Assembly (NCBI RefSeq): GCF_004327335.1
Contig: NZ_QJUO01000009.1
Location: 1-64,000, forward strand
DNA: 64,000 nucleotides
From: Stutzerimonas kirkiae
Lineage (GTDB): Bacteria > Pseudomonadota > Gammaproteobacteria > Pseudomonadales > Pseudomonadaceae
Direction of reading: 5' to 3'
A program made the position numbers and the translations under genes. This document shows, piece after piece, positions 1-11,800 of this stretch. Numbering within the stretch: the stretch's first letter is position 1; the number at the start of each line of letters is the position of its first letter. The notes beneath the pieces were generated by a model. That model was not told the DNA's origin, made no database searches, and worked only from the letters and a program-made list of their open reading frames with translations.

Positions 1-885
1 CCTCATGCTCTTGCAGGCGGGCCTCGACCTCGCCCAGTTCGATGCGGAAGCCGCGGATCTTTACCTGGTGGTCGATACGGCCGACGTATTCAATCACACC
101 ATCGGCACGGTAACGGGCCAGGTCGCCGGTACGGTAGAGTCGTCCACCACCTTGCCCTCTATCGTCGAACGGATCGGGAATAAAGCGCTCAGCGGTCAGC
201 GCTGGCCGTTGGTGATAACCCCGAGCAAGTCCCACGCCGCCCAGGTAAAGCTCCCCGCCTACATGCTGACCAACAAGCGACAAGCTACCCGTCAAGATAT
301 GCGTCTTGAGGTTATCGATCGGTTGACCAATCGGCACACTGCTCTGGTCTTCTGGACGACACGTCCAATGTGTCACATCAATCGCAGCCTCGGTTGGACC
401 GTACAGATTGAATAGCCCTACTTCTGGCAGTCGTGCCAAGGTTTGTTGAACAAGGTCCGCTGGCAGTGCTTCACCACTACACACTATGCGCTTGATGCTT
501 GTACAACTCTCCACCTGCTCATTGGTCATGAAGGCTTGAAGCATCGAGGGCACGAAATGCAGTGTGGTCACCTTATGGCGATGAATAGTCTCGATCAGAC
601 GCGCTGGATCACGGTGGTCGCCAGGTTGTGCCACTGCCAATCGGGCCCCGGTTATCAGCGGCCAGAAAAACTCCCAGACCGATACATCGAAACTGAAAGG
701 TGTTTTTTGCAGCACGGCATCGACTGCACCCAACTCATAGGCTTTTTGCATCCAGTTCAAGCGATTGACCAACCCCGCATGACTATTAGCCGCACCTTTG
801 GGCCTTCCCGTCGAGCCTGATGTGTAGATCACATAGGCCAGGTTCTCTGGTTGCGTGAAATTGGCCGGATTGGCTTCGCTGTAGC
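1..885 (-). repeat. Near-identical A-domain segment, copy 1 (in second NRPS)
   Basis: Positions 1-885 align without gaps to 3371-4255. Over 421-840 I counted 10 mismatches in 420 bases by eye, and over 61-420 I counted 23 in 360. Beyond about 885 the match stops abruptly. The block covers the substrate-selecting half of a serine A domain and does not include the C domain. Confidence 0.9.
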
Positions 886-2803
886 CTTTCAGCCAATCAT
901 TCCCCTGGTCCAATTCCAGTCTTTGGACATGGCTTGGAACCGGCAATTGATTTTGCAGATGGCTCTGAGACAGCAGCAGTTGGATGCCGCTGTCCTCGAT
1001 CATGTAGGCCAGCCGCTCCTGCGGATACTCCGGGTCCAGCGGCACATAGGCACCGCCTGCTTTCAGGATCGCCAGCAGCCCGATCACCATCTCCAAGCTG
1101 CGCTCCACCGCGATCCCCACCAGCACGTCCGGGCCTACGCCCAACTCTCTGAGTTTGTGGGCCAATTTGTTGGCTCGTTGGTTCAGTTGCCGGTAGCCCA
1201 ACTCCTGGTTATCGAAGATCACCGCCACTGCATCCGGGGCTTTCTCGGCCTGGGCTTCGATCAGTTGATGAATGCGCTGGTCGCTCGGGTAGCTTGCCTC
1301 GGTACGGTTCCAGTCGTAGAGGATTTGCTGGTGCTCCTCCTGGCTCAGCAACGACAACTCTTCGATACGTTGAGTCGGTGTTTTAGCAATGCCTTCCAGC
1401 AAATTGAGCCAGTGCTGGGCTAGCCGCTCTATGGTTGGCTTATCGAACAATGCTGTCGCATAGTTCAGTGAAGCGCCTATACCTTCGCTATGCTCAAAAG
1501 TATCCAGTGTCAGGTCGAGCTGGGCGGTATGCTGTTCCCAAGACAGTCCTTCTACCGTCAATCCAGGCAAACGCCGGCTCTCCCCTCTTGCCTGACTTTG
1601 ATGGTTGTACATCACTTGGAACAACGGGTTATGACTCAGACTACGTTCCGGGTGAAGCGCTTCGACCAGTTGCTCGAAGGGCAAGTCCTGATGGGCCTGG
1701 GCCGCCAATGATGTCTGCTGGACCTGCTTGAGCAGGTCGCTGAAGGTTGTATGCAGATCGAACTCAGCCTTGAGCACCTGGGTGTTGACGAAGAAGCCTA
1801 TCAGCCCTTCTGTCTCCGCCCGGTTACGGTTGGCGATAGGTACACCAACGCGGATATCGTCCTGGCCCGAGTAACGGTGCAGCAAGGTCTGGAAGCTGGC
1901 CAACAGCAGCATGAACAGGGTCACTCCCTGTTGCTGGGCCAGTTGCTTGAGAGATTTGGCCAACGCCTCGTTCAGTTCGATGGCCAGCTTGGCGCCGGCA
2001 TGGCTCCGGATCGCCGGGCGCGGTCGGTCGGTGGGTAGTTCAAGTACCGGCTGTTCTTCGCCCAGTTGCTCTTTCCAGTAGGCCAGTTGCCGCTCCTTCT
2101 CACCAGCCTCCATCCAACTACGTTGCCAGATGGCATAGTCTGCGTACTGGATTGGCAACTCCGGCAAGTGCACTTCCCTACCCTGGCTATGGCCTTCGTA
2201 CAACTGGACCAGCTCATCGACCATGATGGGCATCGACCAGCCGTCGGAGACAATATGGTGCAGGGTCAGGATCAGGACATGGTCATACTCGGTCAGCCGC
2301 AACAGCTTGACACGCAAGAGCGGGCCGCGCGCCAGGTCGAAGGGACGCTGGGTTTCGGTTTCGACCATTTCCTTGAGCAGGGCCTCCTGATCGCTACCCG
2401 CTGCAACGGCAACCAACTCGGCTTCCAGTGGGAAGGCCGAGGCCGGATGAATGATCTGCAGCGCCTGTTCCCCATCCTGGCGGATGGTGGTGCGTAAGGT
2501 TTCGTGGCGAGCGCTCAGGGCCTCGAAGCTCGAACGCAGGGCTTCGATCTCCAGTTCGCCCTTGAGCCGCAATGCTGCTGGGATGTTGTAGGCGGCACTT
2601 TCCGGTTCCAGTTGCCAGAGGAACCACTGGCGTTGCTGGGCATAAGACAAGGGAACATGCTCAGTCTCATGCCGACTCGGCACTATGGGTAAGAGTTTGA
2701 AGCCCTGACCGGTTTCGGTCATTTTTTCGAGAATCTGTCGGCGCTGCCCCAATGGCAGGCCAAGGAAGCGTTTGGCGATACGTTCCGCTGTTGTCTTGTC
2801 CAT
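1..2803 (-). CDS. Second side-chain NRPS, 5' part (C domain and most of a serine-type A domain), runs off window
   Basis: This gene starts with ATG at 2803, one base after the stop of the upstream NRPS, so the two are an operon and probably translationally coupled. The reading frame stays open to the edge of the window. It begins MDKTTAERIAKRFL, a short leader typical of pyoverdine side-chain synthetases. A condensation domain of the LCL type follows, with SYAQQRQWFLWQLEPE at its start and a HHIVSDGWS active site near 2226-2250. This suits an upstream L-residue from module 5 of the previous protein, which has no epimerase. The adenylation domain begins near 1290. Its specificity half, at about 1-885, is nearly the same sequence as module 5 of the upstream gene, including the DVWH and LYGPTEAAI positions, so it should also load serine. 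The remaining modules and any terminal thioesterase lie outside the window. It is probably a pvdI/pvdJ/pvdD-type gene; which one cannot be decided here. Confidence 0.9.
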   Translation of the reverse strand, partial: MDKTTAERIAKRFLGLPLGQRRQILEKMTETGQGFKLLPIVPSRHETEHVPLSYAQQRQWFLWQLEPESAAYNIPAALRLKGELEIEALRSSFEALSARHETLRTTIRQDGEQALQIIHPASAFPLEAELVAVAAGSDQEALLKEMVETETQRPFDLARGPLLRVKLLRLTEYDHVLILTLHHIVSDGWSMPIMVDELVQLYEGHSQGREVHLPELPIQYADYAIWQRSWMEAGEKERQLAYWKEQLGEEQPVLELPTDRPRPAIRSHAGAKLAIELNEALAKSLKQLAQQQGVTLFMLLLASFQTLLHRYSGQDDIRVGVPIANRNRAETEGLIGFFVNTQVLKAEFDLHTTFSDLLKQVQQTSLAAQAHQDLPFEQLVEALHPERSLSHNPLFQVMYNHQSQARGESRRLPGLTVEGLSWEQHTAQLDLTLDTFEHSEGIGASLNYATALFDKPTIERLAQHWLNLLEGIAKTPTQRIEELSLLSQEEHQQILYDWNRTEASYPSDQRIHQLIEAQAEKAPDAVAVIFDNQELGYRQLNQRANKLAHKLRELGVGPDVLVGIAVERSLEMVIGLLAILKAGGAYVPLDPEYPQERLAYMIEDSGIQLLLSQSHLQNQLPVPSHVQRLELDQGNDWLKGYSEANPANFTQPENLAYVIYTSGSTGRPKGAANSHAGLVNRLNWMQKAYELGAVDAVLQKTPFSFDVSVWEFFWPLITGARLAVAQPGDHRDPARLIETIHRHKVTTLHFVPSMLQAFMTNEQVESCTSIKRIVCSGEALPADLVQQTLARLPEVGLFNLYGPTEAAIDVTHWTCRPEDQSSVPIGQPIDNLKTHILTGSLSLVGQHVGGELYLGGVGLARGYHQRPALTAERFIPDPFDDRGQGGGRLYRTGDLARYRADGVIEYVGRIDHQVKIRGFRIELGEVEARLQEHE

Positions 2804-2804
2804 C

Positions 2805-5800
2805 TCAAGCCTCTGCCATTTCGTTCATCAGTTTCTCGATATCGCTCAAGCCTGCCTCGCTTAGTACCAAACCGTAGTTCTTCAGGTTCATGGAGAAATC
2901 ACTCAATGATGGGCTCTCAAAAATCAGTTGCAGGGGCAAGTCGATACCTAACTGTGCGTTGACCTGGGAGATAACTTGAACGGCCAGCAGGGAGTGGCCG
3001 CCCAGTTCGAAGAAGTTATCGGTCAGGCCGACTTTCTCGACCTTCAATACATCGGCCCAGATGCTTGCGACCTGCTGTTCCAGCTCACTTCGTGGAGCGA
3101 CATATTTCTGTTGCAACTGGCTGGTATCCGGTTTCGGCAAAGCCTTTCGGTCCAGCTTGCCGTTAGGGGTCAGCGGCAGTGTTTCGAGGAATACCAGATG
3201 GGCCGGGACCATATAGTCCGGCAGGCTGACCTTGAGGTGTTCACGCAAGGTGCCGCGAAGTGCGGCCTGTCGCTCTGGATCGTCTGCCAGATCCGTATCT
3301 GTCACGAGATAGGCCGCCAGTTGCTTGCCGCTCGGCCCTTCGATATCGATCACTACCGCCTCGCGAATGGCTTCATGCTCTTGCAACCGGGTTTCGATCT
3401 CGCCCAGTTCGATGCGGAAGCCGCGGATCTTCACCTGATGGTCGATACGGCCGGCGTATTCGATTACACCATCGGCGCGGTAACGGGCCAGGTCGCCGGT
3501 GCGGTAGAGTCGTCCGCCACCTTGCTCGCTATTGTCGAACGGATCGGGAATAAAGCGCTCGGCGGTCAACGCTGGCCGTTGGTGATAACCCCGGGCAAGT
3601 CCCACGCCGCCCAAGTAAAGCTCCCCGCCTACATGCTGGCCGACAGGCGACAAGCTACCGGTCAAGATATGCGTCTTGAGGTTATCGATCGGTTGACCAA
3701 TCGGAATACTGCTCTGGTCTTCTGGACGACAGGTCCAATGTGTCACATCGATCGCAGCCTCGGTTGGACCGTACAGATTGAATAGCCCTACTTCTGGCAG
3801 TCGTGCCAAGGTTTGTTGAACAAGGTCCGCTGGCAGTGCTTCACCACTACACACTATGCGCTTGATGCTTGTACAACTCTCCACCTGCTCATTGGTCATG
3901 AAGGCTTGAAGCATCGAGGGCACGAAATGCAGTGTGGTCACCTTATGGCGATGAATAGTCTCGATCAGACGCGCTGGGTCACGGTGGTCACCAGGTTGTG
4001 CCACTGCCAATCGGGCCCCAGTTATCAGCGGCCAGAAAAACTCCCAGACCGATACATCGAAACTGAAAGGCGTTTTTTGCAGAACGGTATCGACTGCACC
4101 CAACTCATATGCTTTTTGCATCCAGTTCAAGCGATTGACCAAACCCGCATGACTATTGGCCGCACCTTTGGGCCTTCCCGTCGAGCCTGATGTGTAGATC
4201 ACGTAGGCCAGGTTCTCTGGTTGCGTAAAATTGGCCGGGGTGGCTTCGCTGTAGCCCTGCCAATCGTTACCCTGGTCCAAGTCCAGTCTTTGGACATGGC
4301 TTGGAACCGGCAACTGGTTTTGCAGATGGCCCTGAGACAGCAGCAGTTGGATGCCGCTGTCTTCGATCATGTAGGCCAGCCTCTCCCGCGGGTACTCAGG
4401 GTCCAGCGGCACATAGGCACCACCTGCCTTGAGGATCGCCAGCAGCCCCACCACCATTTCCAGGCTGCGCTCCATCGCGATACCCACCAGCACGTCCGGG
4501 CCAACACCCAGCGCTTGGAGTTTGTACGCCAGTTGATTCGCTTTTCTGTTCAGCTCCCGATAAGTCAGCTCCTGATCGCCAAATATCACGGCTACTGCAT
4601 CCGGAGTCCTATCGGCCTGGATTTCGATCAACTGGTGGATGCACTGGTCGCTTGGATAGCTCGCCTCGGTACGGTTCCAGTCATGGATGATCTGTTGCTG
4701 TTCCTCTTTACTTAGCAGCGGCAGCTCTCCAAGGAGCTGCTGTGGTTGTTGCGTGAGGGCTTCGAACAGGTTGCCGAAGTGTTCGGCAATCTTTTGCACA
4801 GTCGCGGTGCTGAAGTGCTCATGATCGTAGCTGTAGTGGATCGACAGTTCGTTACCCAGGCCGATTGCCAGGGTCAGCGGGTAGTTGGTCTGTTCCTGGC
4901 TGGCTACCGCTCCGAACTTGAGTCCATCCGGCGCGCCTTGTTGCAGGGCGTCAGAGATCGGGTAGTTTTCGAACACCAGGATATTGTCGAACAGCGCTTC
5001 GCCGCCGAAACCGGCCCAGCGCTGGACCTCATACAGCGGCGTATGTTCATGTTCGCGCAAGGCAAGGTTCTGTGCCTGTACCTGTTCGAGCCATTGCGCC
5101 ACGCTCTGCTCCGGTTTCGGGCTGGCGATGACCGGCAAGGTGTTGATAAACAGGCCCAGTTGCTGTTCCACGCCTTTCAGTTCGGCAGGGCGGCCTGCCA
5201 CAGTGGCGCCAAAGGTCACGCCGTCCTGCCCGGTGTAGCGCTGCAGCAACAGCAACCAGGTAGCCTGGACCAGGGTGTTGACCGTTACCCGCTGCTGGCG
5301 GGCGAACTCGCTGAGTTGCCGGGTTTGTGATTGGCCCAGTACCTGATAGTGCTCACCGTAGCCTGTGCCGAGATCCGCCTTGTCCTGGCGAATGGCCTGG
5401 GCCAGGCGAGTGGGCTCCTGCAGTTCGCCGAACTGATTGCGCCAGAAAGCTTCGTCCTGTCCTTTGTCCTGTTTCTGCAACCATTCGATATAGTCGCGGT
5501 AGCGGCCTGCTTGGGGATTGGCCTGAACACCGGCATAAGCTTGCAGCACCTCGCCCAGCGACTGCGAGTTGCTCCAGCCGTCCATCAGGATGTGGTGGCT
5601 GGTGTAGACCAATTGGTGGCTGTTTTCGCCAGTACGAATTACCGCAAGACGCAACAACGGATCGTTCAGCAGGTCGAAGCCCTGCTGCCGGTCGGCTTCG
5701 GCCCAGGTGTCCAGGCTAGACTCCAGATCAGACTGGCTACGCCAGTCAAGACTGACGAAGGGTATTTCGACCTGCTTGCGGATCACTTGCAAGGGTTGTT

Positions 5801-8800
5801 CGAACTGGGTGATGAAGCTCGCCCGCAACGCGTCGTGACGGTTGACTACGGCCTGCCAGGCCTGCCGGAAGCGCTCGACATCCAGCCCTTCCACGTCCAC
5901 GCGCATCTGGTTGATATAGTCGCCGTCACCTTGTGCGTACAACGTGTGGAACAGCATGCCCTGTTGCATTGGTGACAGCGGGTAGATGTCCTCGATGTCT
6001 TGAGCCGGGATCGGCAAGACCTCCAGTTGCGGTTGGCTCAAACCGGCCAAAGGAACGTCCGATGGTGTGAGGCCAAAGGTGTTCTTGGCCGCACAATGTG
6101 CGATCAGTGCCTCCAGCTCTTCGGCGTACTCTTGCGCCAGGCGCTGGATGGTCTCCTCCTTATACATCTCCTGGCTGAAACTCCAATCCAAACGCAGTTC
6201 GCCGCCATAGACCTGGCCATTGATCGACAGCCAGTTGCCCAAGGGGGTTTGCGCGCTTTGGCTGGCACCCGAGCTTTCAACCGCTGGTATCAGGAAGGCT
6301 GAAGTGTTTTCCCCCTCCCCAAAGCTCCCATCGAACTGGCCGAGGTAGTTGAAGGTGATCCGCGGTTCCGGTAGATCGGACAAAGCCCGCTTGGCAGTCT
6401 CGCCTCCCAGATAGCGAAGTGCGCCGAAGCCGATGCCCTTGTTCGGGACCGCCCGCAGTTGTTCCTTGATCGTCTTGATCGAGGTCGGCAGCTCCGCCTG
6501 CGGGCTCAATTTCACCGGGAACACGCTGGTGAACCAGCCCAGCGTACGACTCAGGTCAATATCCTCGAACAGGTCTTCGCGGCCATGGCCTTCCAACTGG
6601 ATCAGTACGTCATCCTGCTGGGTCCAGCGCGCAATCACCCGAGCGAGGGCAGTCAATAGCAGATCGTTGACCTGGGTCCGGTAAGCAGCAGGGGCCTGTT
6701 GCAGCAGTTGCCGGGTATAGGCCTGGTCCAGATGGGTGTGGACGCTGGCCGCATAGAGGCCTTGTAGCGAACCCGCCGAATTGTCACAGGGCAGATCGGC
6801 ATTCGCATCGGCCAGTTGATCTTTCCAGTAACCCAGCTCCTGCTGCAGCACTTCACTATTGGCATAGGTTTGCAGATGCTCGGCCCAAGCCTTGGTCGAA
6901 CTGGTTTTGGCAGGCAGTTTGATTGCCTGAGCAGAAGTCAACTGGCCATAGGCTGTTTGCAGATCCTCCATCAGGATGCGCCAGGAAACGCCGTCCACCA
7001 CCAGGTGATGTATTGCCAGCAGCAGCCGCTGGCTGCCGTCGGCCAGGCTCGCCAGCACTGCCCGTATCAGCGGACCATCCTGTAGGTTCAGACTGCCCTG
7101 GGCTTCTGTGCACAGGGCCTCCAACTGCGCTTCGTTCTGTACGCTCGACTGCCACAGAATCGGCTGTTGCTCACTAACAGGGCGGTAATGAGCGGTCCAG
7201 ACCTGGTTGGCGTCCTGGATAAAACTCAGGCGCAGGGCATCGTGGTGAACGACCAGGGCCTGGATCGCCTGTTCGAGGTATTCGGCGTTCAGTGCTCTGC
7301 CCGGTTTGAGCAACAGCGCCTGATTCCAGTGGTGCCTCTGCGGAATATCTTCCTCGAAGAAAGATTGGTGGATCGGCAACAACAGCGCTTCGCCCGTCAC
7401 AGGCCCTTGATCGATCCTCAGCCCACCCTCCTCGCCACGTTTCGCCACCGAGGCCAGCCCCTGAACCGTCTGGTGCTGGAACAGCTCTTTGGGTGTAAAA
7501 CCAATCCCCATCTGCCGGGCCCGGCTGACCACCTGGATGGAGATAATGGAATCACCGCCCAGCTCGAAGAAGTTGTCGGTCAGGCCAACCCTCTCCACCT
7601 TCAGCACATCGGCCCAGATGGCGGCGATCCGTTGTTCCAGTTCGCTTTGCGGCGCCACATATTCCTGCTGCAGTTGGCTGGCATCAGGTTCCGGCAGGGC
7701 TTTGCGGTCCAGCTTGCCGTTGGGCGTCAGCGGCAGTTTGTCCAGGAACACCAGATGGGCCGGGACCATATAGTCCGGTAGGCTCTCCTTCAGATAATCG
7801 CGCAAGACAGTACGTAATGTGGCTTGCTGTTCTCGATCGTTTGACAGATCCGTATCGGTCACGAGATAGGCCGCCAACTGCTTGCCACTCGGCCCTTCGA
7901 TATCGATCACCACGGACTCGCGAACAGCTTCATGGTCTTGCAGGCGTGCCTCGATCTCCCCCAACTCAATGCGGAAGCCACGGATCTTCACTTGGTAATC
8001 GATGCGCCCCAGATAATCGACTATGCCATCCGCTCGAGTCCGGGTCAGATCCCCACTGCGGTATACACGCTCCCCATCACCAAAGGGATCGGGGACAAAC
8101 CGCTCTGCCGTAAATCCTGGGCGATCCAGATAGCCACGGGCTACTCCGTGCCCCCCCAGATACAGCTCGCCGGTGAACCCAGCAGGCAGAAGACTGAGAT
8201 CACTACCCAATACATAGCCACGGCGGCGCCCTACCAACCTACCGATCGGCGCATAGGCCGCGCCGCAGTGTTCGCTCTTACCCGCCTTCCACAACAGTGG
8301 CGTCACCACGGTTTCGGTCGGCCCATAGCCATTGACAATATAGTCGGGACGTAGCGCCTTGCGAGCCAGCTCATAACTTGCCTGTGGCACCGCATCGCCA
8401 CCAAAGCAGTAAATACGGGTGGTCGGTGGATTACCCTCGCGAGCGGCATGTTCGGCCAGTTGCTGCAGGTACACTGGCGGGAATATACCTATCGTCACAT
8501 TATGCTGGTGCATCTGGGCATAGGTGTACTCGGGCAGCCACAGGCTATCGTCACGGATCAGTACCCGGGCTCCCTTGGCCAGGGCCGGCATCCAGCCTTC
8601 GTGAGAACCGTCGAAGGCGAACGACATAAAGTGCAGTTCGCAATCGGCAGGACCGGTTTCATACAGATCGGCAATGGCCTGGATATGGGCGACCAGAGGA
8701 CCGTGGGAAACAGCCACCCCCTTGGGCTGACCAGTGGAGCCAGAGGTATAGATCACATAGGCCAGGTTGTCTTCGGCAATGGCAACAACAGGAGCACTGT

Positions 8801-11800
8801 TCGGGTAACCGCTCCAGGCATCGCCCTTATCCACCAATACGGCGGCCAAACCTTGCGGAATCGCCAGGACATCCAGCAAGTCGCTCTGGGTCAGCACCAG
8901 GGTAGCCTTACAATCCTCCATCATGTACAGCAGCCGCTCCCGAGGATGGGCCACATCCAGTGGCACATAGGCACCACCCGCTTTCAGCACGGCAAGGAAG
9001 GCCACCATGATTTCCGCCGAACGGCGCATGGCGATGGCCACGCGCACTTCCGGCCCGACACCCATCTCGATCAGCTTGTGGGCCAGACGGTTGGCTTGGG
9101 CATCCAGCTCGCGATAGGTCAGCGGCTGATCGTTGAAGATCACCGCAACGGCATTCGGCGCCTGACGTACCTGGTCCTCGATCAACTGGTGGACGTAGCG
9201 GTTGCCTGGGTAGCCGGCATGGGTATTGTCCCATTGCTCCAGGATGGCACGCCGCTCGACCTCTGCCAGCATCGGTAATTCGGCAATGCGCTGACTTGGA
9301 GTTTTTACGATGCCTTGCAACAGGTTGAGCCAGTGCCGGGCCAGACGGGCAATTGTCTGCTCATCGAACAACGCCGTTGCATAGTTCAGCGAGGCACCAA
9401 TGCCTGCCTCATGTTCGAAAGTATCCAGTGTCAGGTCGAAGTGGCTCGTGTGGCTGCTCCACTCCAGGCTTGCCAGTTTCAGACCTGGTAATACTCGGCT
9501 CCCTCCTTTCACCTGGGCCTGGTGGTTGTACATCACCTGGAACAGCGGGCTATGGCTCAGGCTGCGCTCCGGCTGCAAGGCTTCCACCAGTTGTTCGAAC
9601 GGCAGGTCCTGATGGGCCTGGGCTTCCAACGCAGTGCGCTTCACTTGCCGCAGCAGTTCGCTGAAGCTCATCTGCAGTTCGAACTCTGCCTTGAGCACCT
9701 GGGTGTTGACGAAGAAGCCAATCAACCGCTCCGTCTCCACACAGTTGCGATTGGCGATCGGTACACCAACACGGATGTCGTTCTGGCCTGAATAACGGTG
9801 CAGCAAGGCCTGGAAGCTGGCCAACAGCAGCATGAACAGGGTGACGCCCTGCTGCTGGGCCAACTGCTTGAGCGATTGTGCGAGTTCGTTGTTCAGCTCA
9901 ATGCTCAGGCCAGCGCCTTCCTGACTTAGGATTGCCGGACGTGTGCGGTCGGTGGGCAATTCCAACACCGGTTGCTCGTCACCCAACTGGGCCTTCCAGT
10001 AGGCCAGTTGCCGTTCCTGTTCGCCGGCTTCCATCCAACTACGCTGCCAGATGGCGTAGTCGGCGTACTGGATCGGCAGTTCTGGCAGTTCCACCTCCCG
10101 GCCTTGGCTGTAGCCTTCGTAGAAGCGGACCAGCTCATCGACCATGATCGGGCTGGACCAACCGTCCGAGACGATATGGTGCAGGGTGAGGATCAGCATA
10201 TGCTCGTCCTCACTCAGGCGCAGCAGCTTCACCCGCAGTAGCGGCCCAGGCTCCAGATCGAATGGCCTGTCCACCTCGGCTTCCACCTTGGTGCGGATCA
10301 GAACTTCGTCCGCAGCCTCCAGCCGTTCCTGGGCCAGGGTGAAGGCCATCCGGGGATGGACGACCTGGATGGCTTGCTCCCCCTCCTGGCGGAAGGTGGT
10401 GCGCAGGCTTTCATGGCGTTGGATCAAGGATTCGAAGCTGCGCTGCAGCGCCTCGATGTCCAGGGCGCCTTTCAGGCTCACGACCGTGGGGAGATGGTAG
10501 GCAGAACTCTCCGGCTCCAGTTGCCAGAGGAACCACTGGCGCTGTTGTGCGTAGGACAGGACCAGGGGTTGGCTGCGATCCATCCGCACAAGGGCCGGTA
10601 CCTGCACTGCCTTGCCTTGCCCGACCTGGCGGGCGAAGTCGGCAAGATCCCGGGTTTCGAACAGGGTGCGCAGTGGCAACTCGATGTCCAGTGCCTGGCG
10701 CAGCCGGGAGATGACCTGGGTGGCCAGCAGCGAGTGACCGCCCAGTTCGAAGAAGTTGTCGCTCAGACCAACCTGCTCGACCTTCAACACTTCCGCCCAG
10801 ATGGAGGCGATGCGTTGCTCCAGCTCGCTTCGGGGCGCCACATACTCCTGCTGCAACTGGCTGGCATCGGGTTTCGGCAGGGCCTTGCGGTCCAGCTTGC
10901 CGTTAGGCGTCAGCGGCATCGCTTCGAGGAACACCAGATGAGCCGGAACCATATAGTCCGGCAGGCTTTCCTTCAGATAATCACGCAAGGTGCTGCGCAG
11001 TGTGGCTTGCCAATCTGGATCGTTTGACAGATCCGTATCGGTCACGAGATAGGCAGCCAGTTGCTTGCCGATCGCCTCTTCGATATCGATCACTACCGCT
11101 TCGCGTACGGCTTCATGGGCCTGTAGCTGCGCTTCGATTTCGCCCAGTTCGATGCGGAAGCCACGAATCTTCACCTGGTGGTCGATACGGCCAGCGTATT
11201 CGATGACACCACCTGTACGGTAACGAGTCAGGTCGCCGGTGCGGTAGAGTCGTCCACCACCTTGCTCGCTGCTATCGAATGGATCGGGGATAAAGCGCTC
11301 GGCCGTCAGCGCGGGGCGCTCATGATAACCACGGCCCAGCCCCTCTCCACCCAGATGCAGTTCACCACTCACACTCAGCGGCAGCGGACTCAGTCCCTCA
11401 TCGAGTACATAGGCGCAGCGTCGACCGACCGGCCGGCCAATCGGTGCATAGCCGTCAAACACCTCGGAATCCGCTTCCCATAGCATTGGCGTGACCACGG
11501 CTTCCGTGGGACCGTATGCATTGAAGAGATGGGGCGCCCGGATGGCGCCAGTCAATACGCCCTGCCCCCAGGCCTCACCGCCCAGGATGCACAAGCGGAC
11601 ATCAATGATCTGCGCCCTGTCCTGGCTTTCGACAACATGGACCAGGTAAGCGGGTGGAACGTTGAGGATGGAAACCCCATGCTCCTGGATACGCTCCACC
11701 AACTGCTTGGCCGACCATTGTTTCACCTCACCCATGACCAGTCGCAGACCAAAGGCCAAGGACATGAAGATCTGTTCGGCGGCGGCATCGAAACTGATCG

